The notes beneath the pieces are model-generated. The model did not search any database. It was not told the DNA's origin and saw only the letters and a program-made list of their open reading frames with translations. Of a stretch of 64,000 nucleotides of DNA, positions 37,401 to 47,376 are shown one piece after another. Numbering within the stretch: position 1 is the stretch's first letter; each line of letters begins with the position of its first letter. Source of the stretch: Neobacillus sp. CF12 (lineage in GTDB: Bacteria; Bacillota; Bacilli; Bacillales; Cytobacillaceae); the NCBI RefSeq assembly GCF_030348765.1, contig NZ_JAUCEU010000007.1, forward strand, positions 4,747,501 to 4,811,500, in the 5' to 3' direction. The position numbers and the translations under genes are program-made.

Positions 37401-37542
37401 ATTGTTCAAAGAAACTTGTGTGTTAAAATTTCCATTGACTATGGTATTGAAGGCTCTTATTATTATTACGTTACTATAATAATTATTCACATTGAAATGT
37501 GTTCAATACAACAATATGCAAACAGCAATAGGGGGTTATCTC

Positions 37543-38970
37543 TTGGGGACTTCAAATAAATTAGGTTTTTGGGTATTAACGGCACTTGTCGTTGGAAATA
37601 TGGTTGGCTCGGGTATATTTATGCTTCCACGCTCATTGTCTGAGGCTGCAAGCCCAGGTGGAGTTTTGTTAGCATGGCTTTTTACAGGTATTGGTGTAAT
37701 GATGATTGCACTTGTTTTCGGTAACTTAGCCATTCGGAAACCCAATTTAACGGGTGGTCCGCAAATCTATGCAAAAGAACTGTTTAAACCAGGATCTCAA
37801 AGTTCAGTCCTTTCAGGATTTATGGCGTCATGGGGTTACTGGATTGGGAATGTAGCTGGAAATGTTGCGATTATTACCACCTTTGCAGGTTATTTATCAA
37901 CTTTCTTTCCTGTCTTAACTAGTCAAGCGGACTGGTTTACGATTGGCGGGTTTACATTAAAAGTTGGTAATGGGTTAACCTTCATTGTTTGTACCCTTCT
38001 ATTATGGGGTACGCATTTCATTATTTTACGCGGATTAGAGAGTGCTGGTAAATTAAATTTTGCCGCAACAGCAGCAAAGGTGACTGGATTTTTACTTTTT
38101 ATCATCGTCGGACTTTTTGCTTTCGATAAAACAAATATAGTACCAATGGTTGAAACTAGATTAGGTGATTCAGGTCAAACATTTGGTTTAATGTCACAGG
38201 TTAACAATGCAGCATTAGTAACATTATGGGCATTCTGCGGATTAGAGTCAGCCGTTGTATTTGCCTCACGTGCCAAGCGAAAAATCGATGTAAAACGTGC
38301 CACGATTGTTGGACTATTTATCGCTCTTGGCATCTACATTGGAATCAGCACCCTCGTAATGGGGATGTTGGATCAAAATACGCTCATCAATTCGGAAAAG
38401 CCATTAATCGATGCGATTCAAACCGTACTAGGACCGGTTGGAGGAAAAATATTAGCTGCTATTGGTTTAGTCAGCCTATTTGGTTCAACCATTGGCTGGG
38501 TAATGTTAAGTGCGGAAGTGCCATATCAAGCTGCAAAACAAGGATTATTCTTACCCGCCTTCTTAAAGGAAAACAAAAAAGGACTACCGATATTTTCACT
38601 CATTTTAACAAATGGAATCGCCCAGGTTTTTATTTTTTCAACTGTATCAAAATCAATTTCAGGTGCATTTGATTTTATTATCATTATTGCAACGTTAGCC
38701 TATTTAGTACCTTATTTTATTGCATCGGTGTATCAATTGAAATTGGTGATTAAGGGAGAAACCTATCTTAACACCAAGTCGAGAGTTATCGACGGAATTA
38801 TTGCATTAGTTGCTACTATCTATTCAGTTTGGGTAATCATTTCAGGGACTTCTGATCTTAAGACCTTTATATTAGGGATTGTCCTCCTAACAAGTGGGAT
38901 CTTCTTTTATGGGTCGCTTAAGAAGAGTCATGCGAAAGATAAAGAACAAAAAGAACTATTATCTGCATAA
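37543..38970 (+). CDS. APC family amino acid permease/antiporter (YvsH/ArcD-like)
   Basis: This encodes 475 residues from a TTG at 37543 placed 7 nt after AGGGGG; an ATG 17 codons upstream has no site. About 12-13 membrane helices are present. The APC signature GNMVGSGIFMLPRSL opens the first, and ALVTLWAFCGLESAVVFASR marks helix 6. It resembles basic amino acid/polyamine antiporters such as arginine-ornithine exchangers. The substrate is inferred from family resemblance. It has no arginine deiminase genes beside it. Confidence 0.85.
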   Translation: MGTSNKLGFWVLTALVVGNMVGSGIFMLPRSLSEAASPGGVLLAWLFTGIGVMMIALVFGNLAIRKPNLTGGPQIYAKELFKPGSQSSVLSGFMASWGYWIGNVAGNVAIITTFAGYLSTFFPVLTSQADWFTIGGFTLKVGNGLTFIVCTLLLWGTHFIILRGLESAGKLNFAATAAKVTGFLLFIIVGLFAFDKTNIVPMVETRLGDSGQTFGLMSQVNNAALVTLWAFCGLESAVVFASRAKRKIDVKRATIVGLFIALGIYIGISTLVMGMLDQNTLINSEKPLIDAIQTVLGPVGGKILAAIGLVSLFGSTIGWVMLSAEVPYQAAKQGLFLPAFLKENKKGLPIFSLILTNGIAQVFIFSTVSKSISGAFDFIIIIATLAYLVPYFIASVYQLKLVIKGETYLNTKSRVIDGIIALVATIYSVWVIISGTSDLKTFILGIVLLTSGIFFYGSLKKSHAKDKEQKELLSA

Positions 38971-38977
38971 TGTTTGT

Positions 38978-39006
38978 AAACACCTGTCAATTCTGGCAGG
39001 TGTTTT
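38978..39006 (+). terminator. Terminator after the permease gene
   Basis: AAACACCTG and CAGGTGTTT form a 9-bp stem with a short T-run. Confidence 0.7.
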
Positions 39007-39080
39007 ACATTTTAATTTATAAAATAGGAAATGATAACTTTGTAGGTATTTATCTAGGACTTAATTAGGAGGTTACTGTA

Positions 39081-39911
39081 GTGAAGAAATTAGTTATTGT
39101 TTTTGCACTTTTACTAAGCATTCTTTTGCTTTTGTCTGCTTGTGGTAAAGATGAGGCAAAGGAAGATAAAAAAGATAATAACAAAACTGCTGAAAAAGCA
39201 GATGAACAAGATTTACTGGCAAAGGTCAAGGATGATGGAAAACTGCTAATTGGGACGGAAGGTACATACGCTCCATTTACTTTTCATGATGAAAGTGGAA
39301 ATCTGACTGGATTTGATGTCGAAATTGCTACTGAAGTGGCAAAACGGTTAGGTGTAGACCCTGAGTTTAAAGAAACCCAGTGGGATGCTATTTTTGCCGG
39401 ACTTGATGCCAAACGTTTTGATATGATTGCCAACCAGGTAGGAATTCGCCCAGATCGCCAAGAAAAATACGATTTTTCTGATCCTTATATCAAATCTGCT
39501 GCTGTCTTGATTACACACAAGGATAATGACAAGATCAAGGCATTTGAAGACATAAAAGGCTTAAACGCAGCACAATCATTAACAAGTAACTATGGAGATA
39601 TGGCTAAAAAGTATGGGGCCAATCTAGTTGGGGTAGAAGGTTTTACTCAAAGCGTTGAACTTCTCGCATCCAAACGAGTTGACGTTACCATTAACGACCG
39701 AATTTCGTATCTAGATTATACAAAACAAAGGCCTGATGCACCGATTAAGGTTGTTGCTACAAGTGAAGAGGCATCGGCAAGCGGGCTTATGTTCAGAAAA
39801 GACAGTGATACTCTTGTCACTGAAGTGAATAAGGCTTTGTCCGCAATGATTGAAGATGGCACATACACAAAAATCTCAGAGAAATGGTTTGGTGAAGATG
39901 TACTTAAATAG
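39081..39911 (+). CDS. tcyA: Cystine-type ABC transporter substrate-binding lipoprotein
   Basis: This encodes 276 residues. A lipoprotein signal (VIVFALLLSILLLLSACGKD) places the mature cysteine at 21, followed by a charged linker. The SBP_bac_3 domain reads LLIGTEGTYAPFTFHDESG, FKETQWDAIFAGLDAKRFD, ANQVGIRPDRQEKYDFSDPY and [12 protein letters not shown]. These are close to B. subtilis TcyA. It binds cystine or a related amino acid outside the membrane. AGGAGG precedes the start; permease and ATPase genes follow with overlap. Confidence 0.85.
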   Translation: MKKLVIVFALLLSILLLLSACGKDEAKEDKKDNNKTAEKADEQDLLAKVKDDGKLLIGTEGTYAPFTFHDESGNLTGFDVEIATEVAKRLGVDPEFKETQWDAIFAGLDAKRFDMIANQVGIRPDRQEKYDFSDPYIKSAAVLITHKDNDKIKAFEDIKGLNAAQSLTSNYGDMAKKYGANLVGVEGFTQSVELLASKRVDVTINDRISYLDYTKQRPDAPIKVVATSEEASASGLMFRKDSDTLVTEVNKALSAMIEDGTYTKISEKWFGEDVLK

Positions 39912-40593
39912 TATTTTTGCTGATCCAGAGAGAACGGCCCGTTTAATGGATATTGCACAAAGTTCCTTTCTGCCCCTTCTGAAAGGGGCTATTTTTAATA
40001 CTATTCCATTAACACTGATTTCATTTGTCATTGGATTAGCTTTAGCGATACTAACAGCAATGGCTCGTATTTCTCATGTGAAGGTTTTCCATATGATTGC
40101 GGGAGTTTATGTTTCAGTAATTCGGGGAACTCCTCTATTGGTACAGTTATTTATCATTTTTTATGGCCTTCCCACTATAGGGATCATTATCGATTCCTAT
40201 ATCGCTGCAGTGATAGGCTTTTCTCTTAGTGTAGGAGCATATGCATCCGAAATTATTCGAGCGGCGATTCTCTCGATAGCGAAAGGACAGTGGGAAGCAG
40301 GCTACTCAATTGGTATGAGTTATTCTCAAGTTTTGCGAAGAATTATCCTGCCACAGGCAGCACGGGTTTCCCTGCCGCCACTCTCCAATTCGTTTATTAG
40401 TCTTGTAAAAGATACTTCCCTTGCATCTCTAGTACTTGTTTCCGAGATGTTCCGTAAAGCCCAAGAAATTGCTGCGAGCAATTATGAATTCTTATTGGTT
40501 TATTCTGAAGCAGCGTTGATCTATTGGGTCATTTGCTTTATCCTTTCCGTTATCCAGCAGATGATGGAAAAGAAACTGGATAGGTATGTTTAA
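39898..40593 (+). CDS. tcyB: Cystine-type ABC transporter permease
   Basis: This encodes 231 residues from the ATG at 39898, inside the end of the binding-protein gene behind GGTGAAG. Five membrane helices are visible. The HisM/GlnP-type EAA loop is [20 protein letters not shown], and the conserved [17 protein letters not shown] segment precedes it. It forms the membrane channel of the importer as a homodimer. Confidence 0.88.
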   Translation: MYLNSIFADPERTARLMDIAQSSFLPLLKGAIFNTIPLTLISFVIGLALAILTAMARISHVKVFHMIAGVYVSVIRGTPLLVQLFIIFYGLPTIGIIIDSYIAAVIGFSLSVGAYASEIIRAAILSIAKGQWEAGYSIGMSYSQVLRRIILPQAARVSLPPLSNSFISLVKDTSLASLVLVSEMFRKAQEIAASNYEFLLVYSEAALIYWVICFILSVIQQMMEKKLDRYV

Positions 40594-40613
40594 AAGGAGG
40601 GAGGGTGTTTTCG

Positions 40614-41348
40614 ATGATTTCAATTCAAGGACTTTATAAGCAATTTGGTAAATTAGAGGTTTTAAAAGGTATTGATCTCGAAGTTAGCAAAGGAAAAGTG
40701 GTTGTGGTTATTGGTCCATCTGGCTCAGGGAAAACGACAATGCTACGGTGTTTAAATATATTGGAAACACCATCCAATGGTGTTATTAGCATTGAAGGCA
40801 ATATTTTAGATTTTTCCCAGGGGGTACCGAAAAAAAGAATTGCAGAATTTCGCCGATTAACTGGTATGGTGTTTCAAAGTTACAACCTCTTCCCTCATAA
40901 AACAGCCCTCGAGAATGTGATGGAGGGCCCAATCATTGTAAAAAAAGAGAGTAAAGATGCTGCACGAAATAGGGCTCGAGGTTTATTAGAAAAGGTTGGT
41001 CTAGGAGATAAAATCGATTTTTATCCTGCCCAACTCTCTGGTGGGCAGCAGCAAAGGGTAGGGATTGCCAGAGCATTGGCGATGGATCCAAAGGTTATGC
41101 TCTTTGATGAACCGACATCAGCTCTAGACCCTGAACTGGTGGGGGAAGTCCTAAAAGTAATGAAGGACCTCGCGACCGAAGGGATGACGATGATTGTCGT
41201 TACACACGAAATGCGCTTTGCCCGAGAGGCTGCGGATGAGGTTATTTTTATGGACCAAGGTGTAGTAGTAGAGAGGGACAAACCAGAAACGATCTTTACC
41301 AATCCAAAAGAAGAGCGAACAAGGAAATTTTTAAATATGATTCAGTAA
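40614..41348 (+). CDS. tcyC: Cystine-type ABC transporter ATP-binding protein
   Basis: This encodes 244 residues from the ATG at 40614, spaced 9 nt from AAAGGAGGGAGG; a GTG three codons earlier touches that site. Walker A is GPSGSGKTT, the Q-loop lies in [19 protein letters not shown], the signature is [15 protein letters not shown], Walker B is [14 protein letters not shown], and the switch histidine is in VVTHEMRF. It energises amino acid import and is the last gene of the operon. Confidence 0.92.
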   Translation: MISIQGLYKQFGKLEVLKGIDLEVSKGKVVVVIGPSGSGKTTMLRCLNILETPSNGVISIEGNILDFSQGVPKKRIAEFRRLTGMVFQSYNLFPHKTALENVMEGPIIVKKESKDAARNRARGLLEKVGLGDKIDFYPAQLSGGQQQRVGIARALAMDPKVMLFDEPTSALDPELVGEVLKVMKDLATEGMTMIVVTHEMRFAREAADEVIFMDQGVVVERDKPETIFTNPKEERTRKFLNMIQ

Positions 41349-41379
41349 GTGCTATGGCAAATGTCATAGCACTTTTTTT
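41347..41379 (+). terminator. Terminator of the cystine transporter operon
   Basis: AAGTGCTATG and CATAGCACTT form a perfect 10-bp stem followed by seven T. Confidence 0.85.
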
Positions 41380-41470
41380 ATTATTTAGGTAAAATATTAG
41401 TAGGAATTGTGAAACTTTTCCATTATTTAACCGTATTAAAGTTACATACATAACGAAGGGAGTGGTGCAA

Positions 41471-42004
41471 ATGGAAGTATTCAATCTGCCATTAGAGACG
41501 ATTTATTTGTATGGATTAATTGGTTCGGGTATTTTGACGATTTTGTATGTATTCTTTGCAGATGTTGTCCATTTTGACGGACCAGATTTTCTTAATCCAG
41601 TGATTATCCTGGCTTTTGTAACTCTTTTTTCAGCAAGCGGGTATTTATTTGAAAAGCTTTCTGCGATTCATTACTTGGCGATCGTAGGAATATCAGCAAT
41701 TATAGCTTTTATCCTGGTTACTTTTTTAAATGTTTTTGTCCTTGTCCCATTATCGAATGCTGAAGAATCACTTGTATACAAAGAAAGTGATTTAAGAGGC
41801 AGAATCGGAACGGTAATAACAGCGATTCCTACTGATGGTTATGGTGAAGTAATGATTGAAAGTATTAGTGGAAGAATTGCGAAATCAGCGACAAGCTTCG
41901 ATCGTGTTCAGATTGCGAATGGCACGAAGGTGCTTGTGGTTGATATAAAAGATGGGGTCCTTCAAGTTTCATCCCATCAAGAGATAGAGAATTATTTACT
42001 ATAG
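41471..42004 (+). CDS. NfeD-like membrane protein (YuaF type)
   Basis: This encodes 177 residues from the ATG at 41471 after GAAGGGAGTGG. Three membrane helices (about 10-30, 42-60, 66-92) lead to a C-terminal OB-fold (about 105-170, SDLRGRIGTVITAIPTDGYG). This is the short NfeD1b/YuaF form without the ClpP-like protease domain. Its partner is the flotillin encoded 13 bp downstream. Together they organise ordered membrane microdomains in Bacillus. Confidence 0.9.
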   Translation: MEVFNLPLETIYLYGLIGSGILTILYVFFADVVHFDGPDFLNPVIILAFVTLFSASGYLFEKLSAIHYLAIVGISAIIAFILVTFLNVFVLVPLSNAEESLVYKESDLRGRIGTVITAIPTDGYGEVMIESISGRIAKSATSFDRVQIANGTKVLVVDIKDGVLQVSSHQEIENYLL

Positions 42005-42017
42005 GGAGGTTAGCTAG

Positions 42018-43529
42018 TTGGAATTAGGTTTTTGGATTGTTATTGGGATTGTTGCGTTTATATTAATTGCTTTGATTGGTGTTTTTATTACGAAGTATCG
42101 AACAGCGGGGCCAGATGAGGCGCTGATTGTTACGGGCAGTTTCTTAGGAAACGGAAATGTTCATGTGGATGAATCAGGTAATAAAATAAAGATTATCCGC
42201 GGTGGCGGTAGCTTCATCCTTCCAGTGTTTCAACAAGCAAAGCCACTAAGCTTATTATCTAGTAAACTTGAGGTAACAACACCTGAAGTATATACAGAGC
42301 AAGGTGTACCGGTCATGGCAGATGGTGTTGCGATTATAAAAATTGGCGGCTCCATTAGTGAAATTGCCACTGCAGCAGAACAGTTCCTTGGTAAAGCCAA
42401 GGATGATAGAGAAAATGAAGCGAAGGAAGTTCTTGAGGGTCACTTGCGTTCCATCCTTGGTTCTATGACGGTGGAAGAAATTTATAAAAACCGTGATAAA
42501 TTCTCCCAAGAAGTTCAACGAGTTGCTTCACAGGACTTGGCGAAAATGGGATTAGTCATCGTTTCCTTTACAATTAGGGATGTTCGCGATAAAAATGGAT
42601 ACCTGGATTCCCTTGGTAAACCGCGTATTGCCCAAGTGAAACGTGATGCGGATATTGCTACAGCAGAGGCAGACAAAGAGACGAGAATAAAAAAAGCCGA
42701 AGCAGCGAAAGAAGCCAAACGTTCCGAATTAGAGCGTGCAACTGAAATCGCAGAGGCAGAGAAAGTGAATCAACTAAAGGTTGCCGAGTTCCGTCGTGAA
42801 CAAGATAGTGCTAAAGCACGGGCTGACATGGCATATGAATTGGAAAGTGCAAGGGCGAAGCAGGAAGTAACAGAGCAGGAAATGCAAGTTAAAATTATCG
42901 AAAGACAGAAACAAATTGAATTAGAAGAAAAAGAAATATTACGTCGAGAACGTCAATATGATTCTGAAGTCAAGAAAAAGGCGGATGCGGATAGATACTC
43001 GGTTGAGCAGGCAGCTGCAGCGAATAAAGCAAAACAAATTGCTGAGGCGGAAGCGAATAAATATCGTATTGAAGCAATGGCAAAGGCGGAAGCAGAACGA
43101 GTTCGTCTAGATGGTTTGTCCAAAGCAGAAGCGCAAAAGGCACAAGGTACGGCAGAAGCAGAAATTATTCGCCTAAAAGGTTTGGCAGAAGCAGAAGCGA
43201 AAGAAAAGATTGCAGAAGCGTTTGAACAATTCGGTCAAGCCGCAATCTTAGATATGATCATCAAAATGCTTCCTGAATATGCGAAGCAGGTGGCAAGCCC
43301 GCTTGCTAATATCGATAAGATTACCGTGGTAGACACCGGTGGTTCTGGAGAGAATGGCGGCGCCAATAAGATTACTGGTTATGCTACAAATCTAATGGCA
43401 ACACTTCAGGAATCATTAAAGGCTTCCAGTGGAATTGATGTTAAAGAACTCATCGAGAACTATTCTGGAAAAGGAAATGTAAAACGAAGTATTGAGGAAC
43501 TGACAGATACCCTGAAAAAGCCAGAATAA
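42018..43529 (+). CDS. floT: Flotillin
   Basis: This encodes 503 residues from a TTG start behind AGGGAGGTTAG. A single N-terminal hydrophobic hairpin (about 4-24) is followed by the SPFH/PHB domain (about 30-200, VIVSFTIRDVRDKNGYLDSL). A long alanine/glutamate-rich coiled coil (about 205-400, with repeated AEAEA and KAEAE steps) and a C-terminal region follow. It scaffolds lipid microdomains and affects signalling, secretion and wall synthesis. It is cotranscribed with the NfeD-like gene. Confidence 0.95.
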   Translation: MELGFWIVIGIVAFILIALIGVFITKYRTAGPDEALIVTGSFLGNGNVHVDESGNKIKIIRGGGSFILPVFQQAKPLSLLSSKLEVTTPEVYTEQGVPVMADGVAIIKIGGSISEIATAAEQFLGKAKDDRENEAKEVLEGHLRSILGSMTVEEIYKNRDKFSQEVQRVASQDLAKMGLVIVSFTIRDVRDKNGYLDSLGKPRIAQVKRDADIATAEADKETRIKKAEAAKEAKRSELERATEIAEAEKVNQLKVAEFRREQDSAKARADMAYELESARAKQEVTEQEMQVKIIERQKQIELEEKEILRRERQYDSEVKKKADADRYSVEQAAAANKAKQIAEAEANKYRIEAMAKAEAERVRLDGLSKAEAQKAQGTAEAEIIRLKGLAEAEAKEKIAEAFEQFGQAAILDMIIKMLPEYAKQVASPLANIDKITVVDTGGSGENGGANKITGYATNLMATLQESLKASSGIDVKELIENYSGKGNVKRSIEELTDTLKKPE

Positions 43530-43535
43530 AACACG

Positions 43536-43569
43536 AAAAATCCTTATCTAACAATGATAAGGATTTTTC
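43536..43569 (+). terminator. Terminator of the nfeD-floT operon
   Basis: AAAAATCCTTATC and GATAAGGATTTTT form a 13-bp stem with an 8-nt loop. Confidence 0.85.
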
Positions 43570-43733
43570 TATGCAAAAAAAATTAGGGCCCCTACGTGGG
43601 AACCCATATGTAAAAAAGAGAGATTAAATTTGGGAGAGCAAGATGGTTAATACCATGTATTAACCTTAGAGAGGAAGTACCTCTTTCATTGCTACAGGTA
43701 CATCTTATCGAGAAATATTGTAGATGTTATGAA

Positions 43734-43755
43734 GAACTTGTGATGAATTTGTGAA
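43734..43755 (+). promoter_or_regulatory. Tandem 11-bp direct repeat, probable response-regulator site
   Basis: GAACTTGTGAT is directly followed by GAATTTGTGAA. An 11-bp period is typical of OmpR/PhoB-family binding sites. A TATATT -10-like box follows at 43783, which places the repeats near -50. The adjacent regulator probably activates its own operon through it. Confidence 0.55.
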
Positions 43756-43810
43756 GATGAAAAAAGCGAATCCCCAACATGATATATTATAGTTAAGGGG
43801 AGTGAGAACG

Positions 43811-44521
43811 ATGAAAATATTACTAGTTGATGATGAGAAAAGAATCCTAGAAGTCCTCGAAGCCTACCTCGAAAGAGAAGGCTATGAAATTCATTGTGCA
43901 GATAATGGAATAGATGCCTTAAAAAAGGCGAAAACAATAAATCCAGATTTAATTATTTTAGATCTAATGCTTCCGGATATTTCCGGTGAAGAGGTATGCC
44001 GTTTAGTTAGAAAAGAATCGGATGTTCCGATTCTGATGCTGACCGCTAAGTCTGCGGAAGATGACCGCATTAACGGGATTGTCATGGGGGCAGACGATTA
44101 TTTAACGAAGCCATTTAGCCCGCGGGAAGTAGTGGTGCGGGTACAAGCAATCCTTAGAAGAGTCAAGAAAACAGAGAAGGTTGAACGAATCGAATTCAAT
44201 AACAAACAACTGGCGATTGACTTAAGCAAAAAAGAAGTGACCGTTAAAGGGCAGGATGTTATTTTGACACCAATTGAATATAAACTGCTCACCAATATGG
44301 CACTCAATCCTGGAAGAGTATATAGTCGGATGGACTTACTCGAAAAAATTCAGGATGAAGGAATGTATTATGAAGGCTACGAGCGCAGTGTCGATACGCA
44401 TATTAAAAACCTTCGGAAAAAAATCGAATTGGATTCAAGGCAGCCAACGTTTATTCTCACCGTATTTGGAATGGGTTATAAATTCGGAGGGGTGCTAGAT
44501 GTTTCAAACACTGCGGTCTAG
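43811..44521 (+). CDS. OmpR/PhoB-family response regulator
   Basis: This encodes 236 residues from the ATG at 43811 after GGGGAGTGAGAACG. The receiver domain (about 1-118) has the acidic pair in LLVDDEKR, the phospho-acceptor Asp in LIILDLMLPD, and the K switch in YLTKPFSPRE. The winged-helix domain (about 135-230) contains LTPIEYKLLTNMA, SVDTHIKNLRKKIE and TVFGMGYKF. Its 3' end overlaps the kinase gene by 23 bp. The stimulus is unknown. Confidence 0.93.
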   Translation: MKILLVDDEKRILEVLEAYLEREGYEIHCADNGIDALKKAKTINPDLIILDLMLPDISGEEVCRLVRKESDVPILMLTAKSAEDDRINGIVMGADDYLTKPFSPREVVVRVQAILRRVKKTEKVERIEFNNKQLAIDLSKKEVTVKGQDVILTPIEYKLLTNMALNPGRVYSRMDLLEKIQDEGMYYEGYERSVDTHIKNLRKKIELDSRQPTFILTVFGMGYKFGGVLDVSNTAV

Positions 44522-45875
44522 AATCCTCTTTTATTTATTGATTAGTTCGATGATCGGCATCCTCTTTGTCAGTTTTTTTATGCAATGGGGATTTGAAGGG
44601 AGTTTTAAGAATTATCTAGATCGTAACCGAGATAAGAATATTGATAGAATTATTACAGAAATAGAAAAGGGTTATCAGAAGAATGGACATTTTACTAGGG
44701 ACCCGGTTTTTGGTTTCCTCCACGAGCATGCGATGACCGATCAGCTTTATTTCGATTTGTATGATAATCGTGGTCAATTGCAAATGGGGACCTCTAATAT
44801 TGTTGGGTACTTGAATAGCCTGGGGTTGACCGAACCAGAACCCAATGACGAGGAGTGGCATTCTGCTTCCTATACCCTGAAAGCAGACAATAAAGTGATT
44901 GGGAAACTTGTGGCGATTTACCCAATAGGATTAATTGATGATGAGTACAATTTTTTACAAACGATTCAGTTATACATTTATGCGGCTGTGTGTTTAACCA
45001 TCCTGTTATCGATTCTATTTAGTATGTTATTTTCAAAAAAACTAACCTCGGGATTAAACAAGGTTTCCTTTGCAGCGAATGAACTGCAGCAGCATAATCT
45101 TTCTATCCGGATTCCTTTATCAGGATTACCCACTGAGGTAAAGCATCTGGCAATTTCCTTTAATAATTTAGCAGAATCATTGGCAAAAGGTGAAATGTTA
45201 AGAAAACAATTTACGGGTGATTTAGCCCATGAACTCCGTACACCACTTGCCACATTAAGAAGCCAAATTGAAGCATACCAAGATGGGATTTGGGAGCCAA
45301 CCCCAGCTCGCTTACAATCAAGTCATGAAGAGTTGATGAGACTGGTTCGATTAGTGAATGAACTAGAGAAGTTACTCGCAGCTGAAAATCCACAAATTAG
45401 ATTGGATAAGGTAGAGGTAGAAGCAGGAACTGTTTTATCCGCGTTATGGGAAATCTTTGTACCATTGTTCAAACAAAAGGGTGTTCACCTTCATATCGAA
45501 GAGCCTGATAAGGGGCTTCTTTTCCCGGCAGATAAGGACCGCTTAATGCAAATTCTTTCTAATGTCTTGAACAATGCCCTAAAGTATACACCTGTAGGAA
45601 AGAATGTAACGATATCTGTTTTAACTGAAAAGGAAGGATATGTGGGCTTCAAAATCGAGGACGAGGGCTCTGGTATGGCAGAGGAAGATATTCCGCATAT
45701 ATTTGAGCGCTTTTACCGCGGCGACAAATCGCGTGATCGAAAAACAGGAGGCGCTGGAATTGGCCTTTCCATTGTAAAAGCATTAATGGAAGCACATAAA
45801 GGGGTCATTAAAGTAAAAAGTAGAAAAAACAAGGGAACAAGCATTATCTTATGGTTTCCTGAAGAAGACGATTAA
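44499..45875 (+). CDS. Sensor histidine kinase (BaeS-like)
   Basis: This encodes 458 residues. Two membrane helices (about 9-28 and 163-183) bracket an extracytoplasmic sensor region. HAMP (about 185-238), the DHp domain with the phosphorylated His in FTGDLAHELRTPLATL, and the HATPase domain (about 340-455) follow. The HATPase domain has N-box NVLNNALKY, G1 EDEGSGM and G2 GGAGIGLSIVKAL. It is cotranscribed with the response regulator. A cell-envelope signal is likely but not shown. Confidence 0.93.
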   Translation: MFQTLRSRILFYLLISSMIGILFVSFFMQWGFEGSFKNYLDRNRDKNIDRIITEIEKGYQKNGHFTRDPVFGFLHEHAMTDQLYFDLYDNRGQLQMGTSNIVGYLNSLGLTEPEPNDEEWHSASYTLKADNKVIGKLVAIYPIGLIDDEYNFLQTIQLYIYAAVCLTILLSILFSMLFSKKLTSGLNKVSFAANELQQHNLSIRIPLSGLPTEVKHLAISFNNLAESLAKGEMLRKQFTGDLAHELRTPLATLRSQIEAYQDGIWEPTPARLQSSHEELMRLVRLVNELEKLLAAENPQIRLDKVEVEAGTVLSALWEIFVPLFKQKGVHLHIEEPDKGLLFPADKDRLMQILSNVLNNALKYTPVGKNVTISVLTEKEGYVGFKIEDEGSGMAEEDIPHIFERFYRGDKSRDRKTGGAGIGLSIVKALMEAHKGVIKVKSRKNKGTSIILWFPEEDD

Positions 45876-45913
45876 AAAAGAGCCGCTATCTCATGAGGGA
45901 TAGCGGCTTTTGA
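45876..45913. terminator. Bidirectional terminator
   Basis: AAAAGAGCCGCTATC and GATAGCGGCTTTTG form a long stem between the convergent kinase and tungstate ATPase genes. It overlaps the last codons of the latter. Confidence 0.8.
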
Positions 45914-46659
45914 TTGTTAGAGTGTAAGGGATAGAATTTCTTCCATTCATTTAGGAAAGGAGAAGTCGCTGAATTGGGGTGTTCAAGGACTCTCTGGGTT
46001 GGTCCATACTGCTTGATTTCTCCGTTTACGATAATCGCAAGAGTGCTTGTTAGGTAATTGATTTCCATCAGGTCATGACTAACGAAGGCGGTTGTTGTTC
46101 CCGAACCTTCAATGATTCCTTTAAAGTCATCCATCAATTTTATTTTTGTTGGAAAATCTAATGCTGAAAAAGGTTCATCAAGAAAAAGTATTTCTGGCTC
46201 AACAATCATAGCCCTTGCAAGGGTTACCCGCTGTGCCTCACCGCCTGAAAGGAAATGGGCATTTTTTTTTGCCAAATGACTGATTTGAAACTGCTCCATC
46301 CATAAAGTTACCTTTTCTTTAATCATTGCTTTGGGAACCTTTCTGAGCTTTAAACCAATTGCAATATTTTGAAAAACAGAGCCTTCTAACAGTAACGATT
46401 GCTGTAGGGCGACTGAGAATTTCCTCCGCAGTTCAAGTGAGGGAGTTCCATTTGGAACGGCTTGCCCGCGGTAGAGAATCTCACCACCACTAATACTGTC
46501 AAGCATGGCAATTACTTTAAGTAAGGTGCTTTTACCAGCACCATTGGGTCCCATGATTCCGAGAAATTCACCCTCTTGAATCTGAAAATGAGGGATGGCT
46601 AGAATACTTTTTTGATGTGCTTGATAGCGAATGTTTTTAAGCTCAATCAATGGATTCAT
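45886..46659 (-). CDS. tupC: Tungstate-type ABC transporter ATP-binding protein
   Basis: This encodes 257 residues. Walker A is GPNGAGKST, the signature LSGGEAQRVTLARAM, Walker B ILFLDEPFSALD, and the H-loop AFVSHDLME. A short C-terminal extension follows (residues about 215-257) without a full TOBE domain. Its start overlaps the permease gene by 4 bp. Context assigns it to tungstate or molybdate import. Confidence 0.88.
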   Translation of the reverse strand: MNPLIELKNIRYQAHQKSILAIPHFQIQEGEFLGIMGPNGAGKSTLLKVIAMLDSISGGEILYRGQAVPNGTPSLELRRKFSVALQQSLLLEGSVFQNIAIGLKLRKVPKAMIKEKVTLWMEQFQISHLAKKNAHFLSGGEAQRVTLARAMIVEPEILFLDEPFSALDFPTKIKLMDDFKGIIEGSGTTTAFVSHDLMEINYLTSTLAIIVNGEIKQYGPTQRVLEHPNSATSPFLNEWKKFYPLHSNNQKPLSLMR

Positions 46660-47354
46660 GATACTCGCTTCCTTTGCTGTAACAGTGTTAAAGCTGCTGT
46701 GATCAATAGTGCAACCGTTAATAAGATAAAGGATATCGCAAGGGCTACATCAAAGTTCCCTTTTGATACTTCCATGACAATAGATGTTGTGAGAATTCGT
46801 GTATCTCCTTGAATATTTCCGCCTACCATCTGTGCTGCACCAACTTCAGCGATGACACGGCCAAAGCCTGCCATGATGGCAGCGACAATGGCAATTTTCG
46901 TTTGTTTTAGAAGAAGTGCTATCGTTTGAATTTTCGTAGCTCCGAGGGCCTTGATTTGCAAAAGCATTTTATCATTGATTTGTTGAAAAGCAGAGCTTGT
47001 TAAACCGGTTACGATTGGCAAGGAAACAAGAACTTGAGCCATGACAATTGCCGTTGGGGAATAGAGCAATTGTAAATGTCCCAGCGGACCAGAACGCCAC
47101 AATAGCATGGAAATCCATAACCCCGCAACCACCGGGGGTAAGCCCATCCCAATATTAATGAAAACTAGGATTAGCTTCCTGCCCTTAAATCTTGTTAAGC
47201 CAAGAAACATTCCAAGCGGCAAGCCAATGATGGAACTAATTAGGATGGCCATAAAGCAAACTCTCAACGTCAACCAGGTTATTTCGAGAATCTCTCTATC
47301 ACCGGTAAGGATCATTTCTACCGCTTTTTTTAACCCATCGAAAATTAGTTCCAT
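46656..47354 (-). CDS. tupB: Tungstate-type ABC transporter permease
   Basis: This encodes 232 residues with five to six membrane helices. The EAA-loop region is LLQIKALGATKIQTIALLLK. The TupB-like segments GMGLPPVVAGLWISMLLW and GRVIAEVGAAQMVGGNIQG are present. It forms the channel of the oxyanion importer and overlaps the ATPase gene. It lies 22 bp downstream of tupA. Confidence 0.9.
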   Translation of the reverse strand: MELIFDGLKKAVEMILTGDREILEITWLTLRVCFMAILISSIIGLPLGMFLGLTRFKGRKLILVFINIGMGLPPVVAGLWISMLLWRSGPLGHLQLLYSPTAIVMAQVLVSLPIVTGLTSSAFQQINDKMLLQIKALGATKIQTIALLLKQTKIAIVAAIMAGFGRVIAEVGAAQMVGGNIQGDTRILTTSIVMEVSKGNFDVALAISFILLTVALLITAALTLLQQRKRVS

Positions 47355-47376
47355 CTTGGCTTACATCCTTCCGCTT

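Noticed and set aside
38226..38672. 148-codon frame in another phase within the permease gene
   Set aside because: It is a cysteine- and tryptophan-rich shadow of the membrane protein frame with no start signals.
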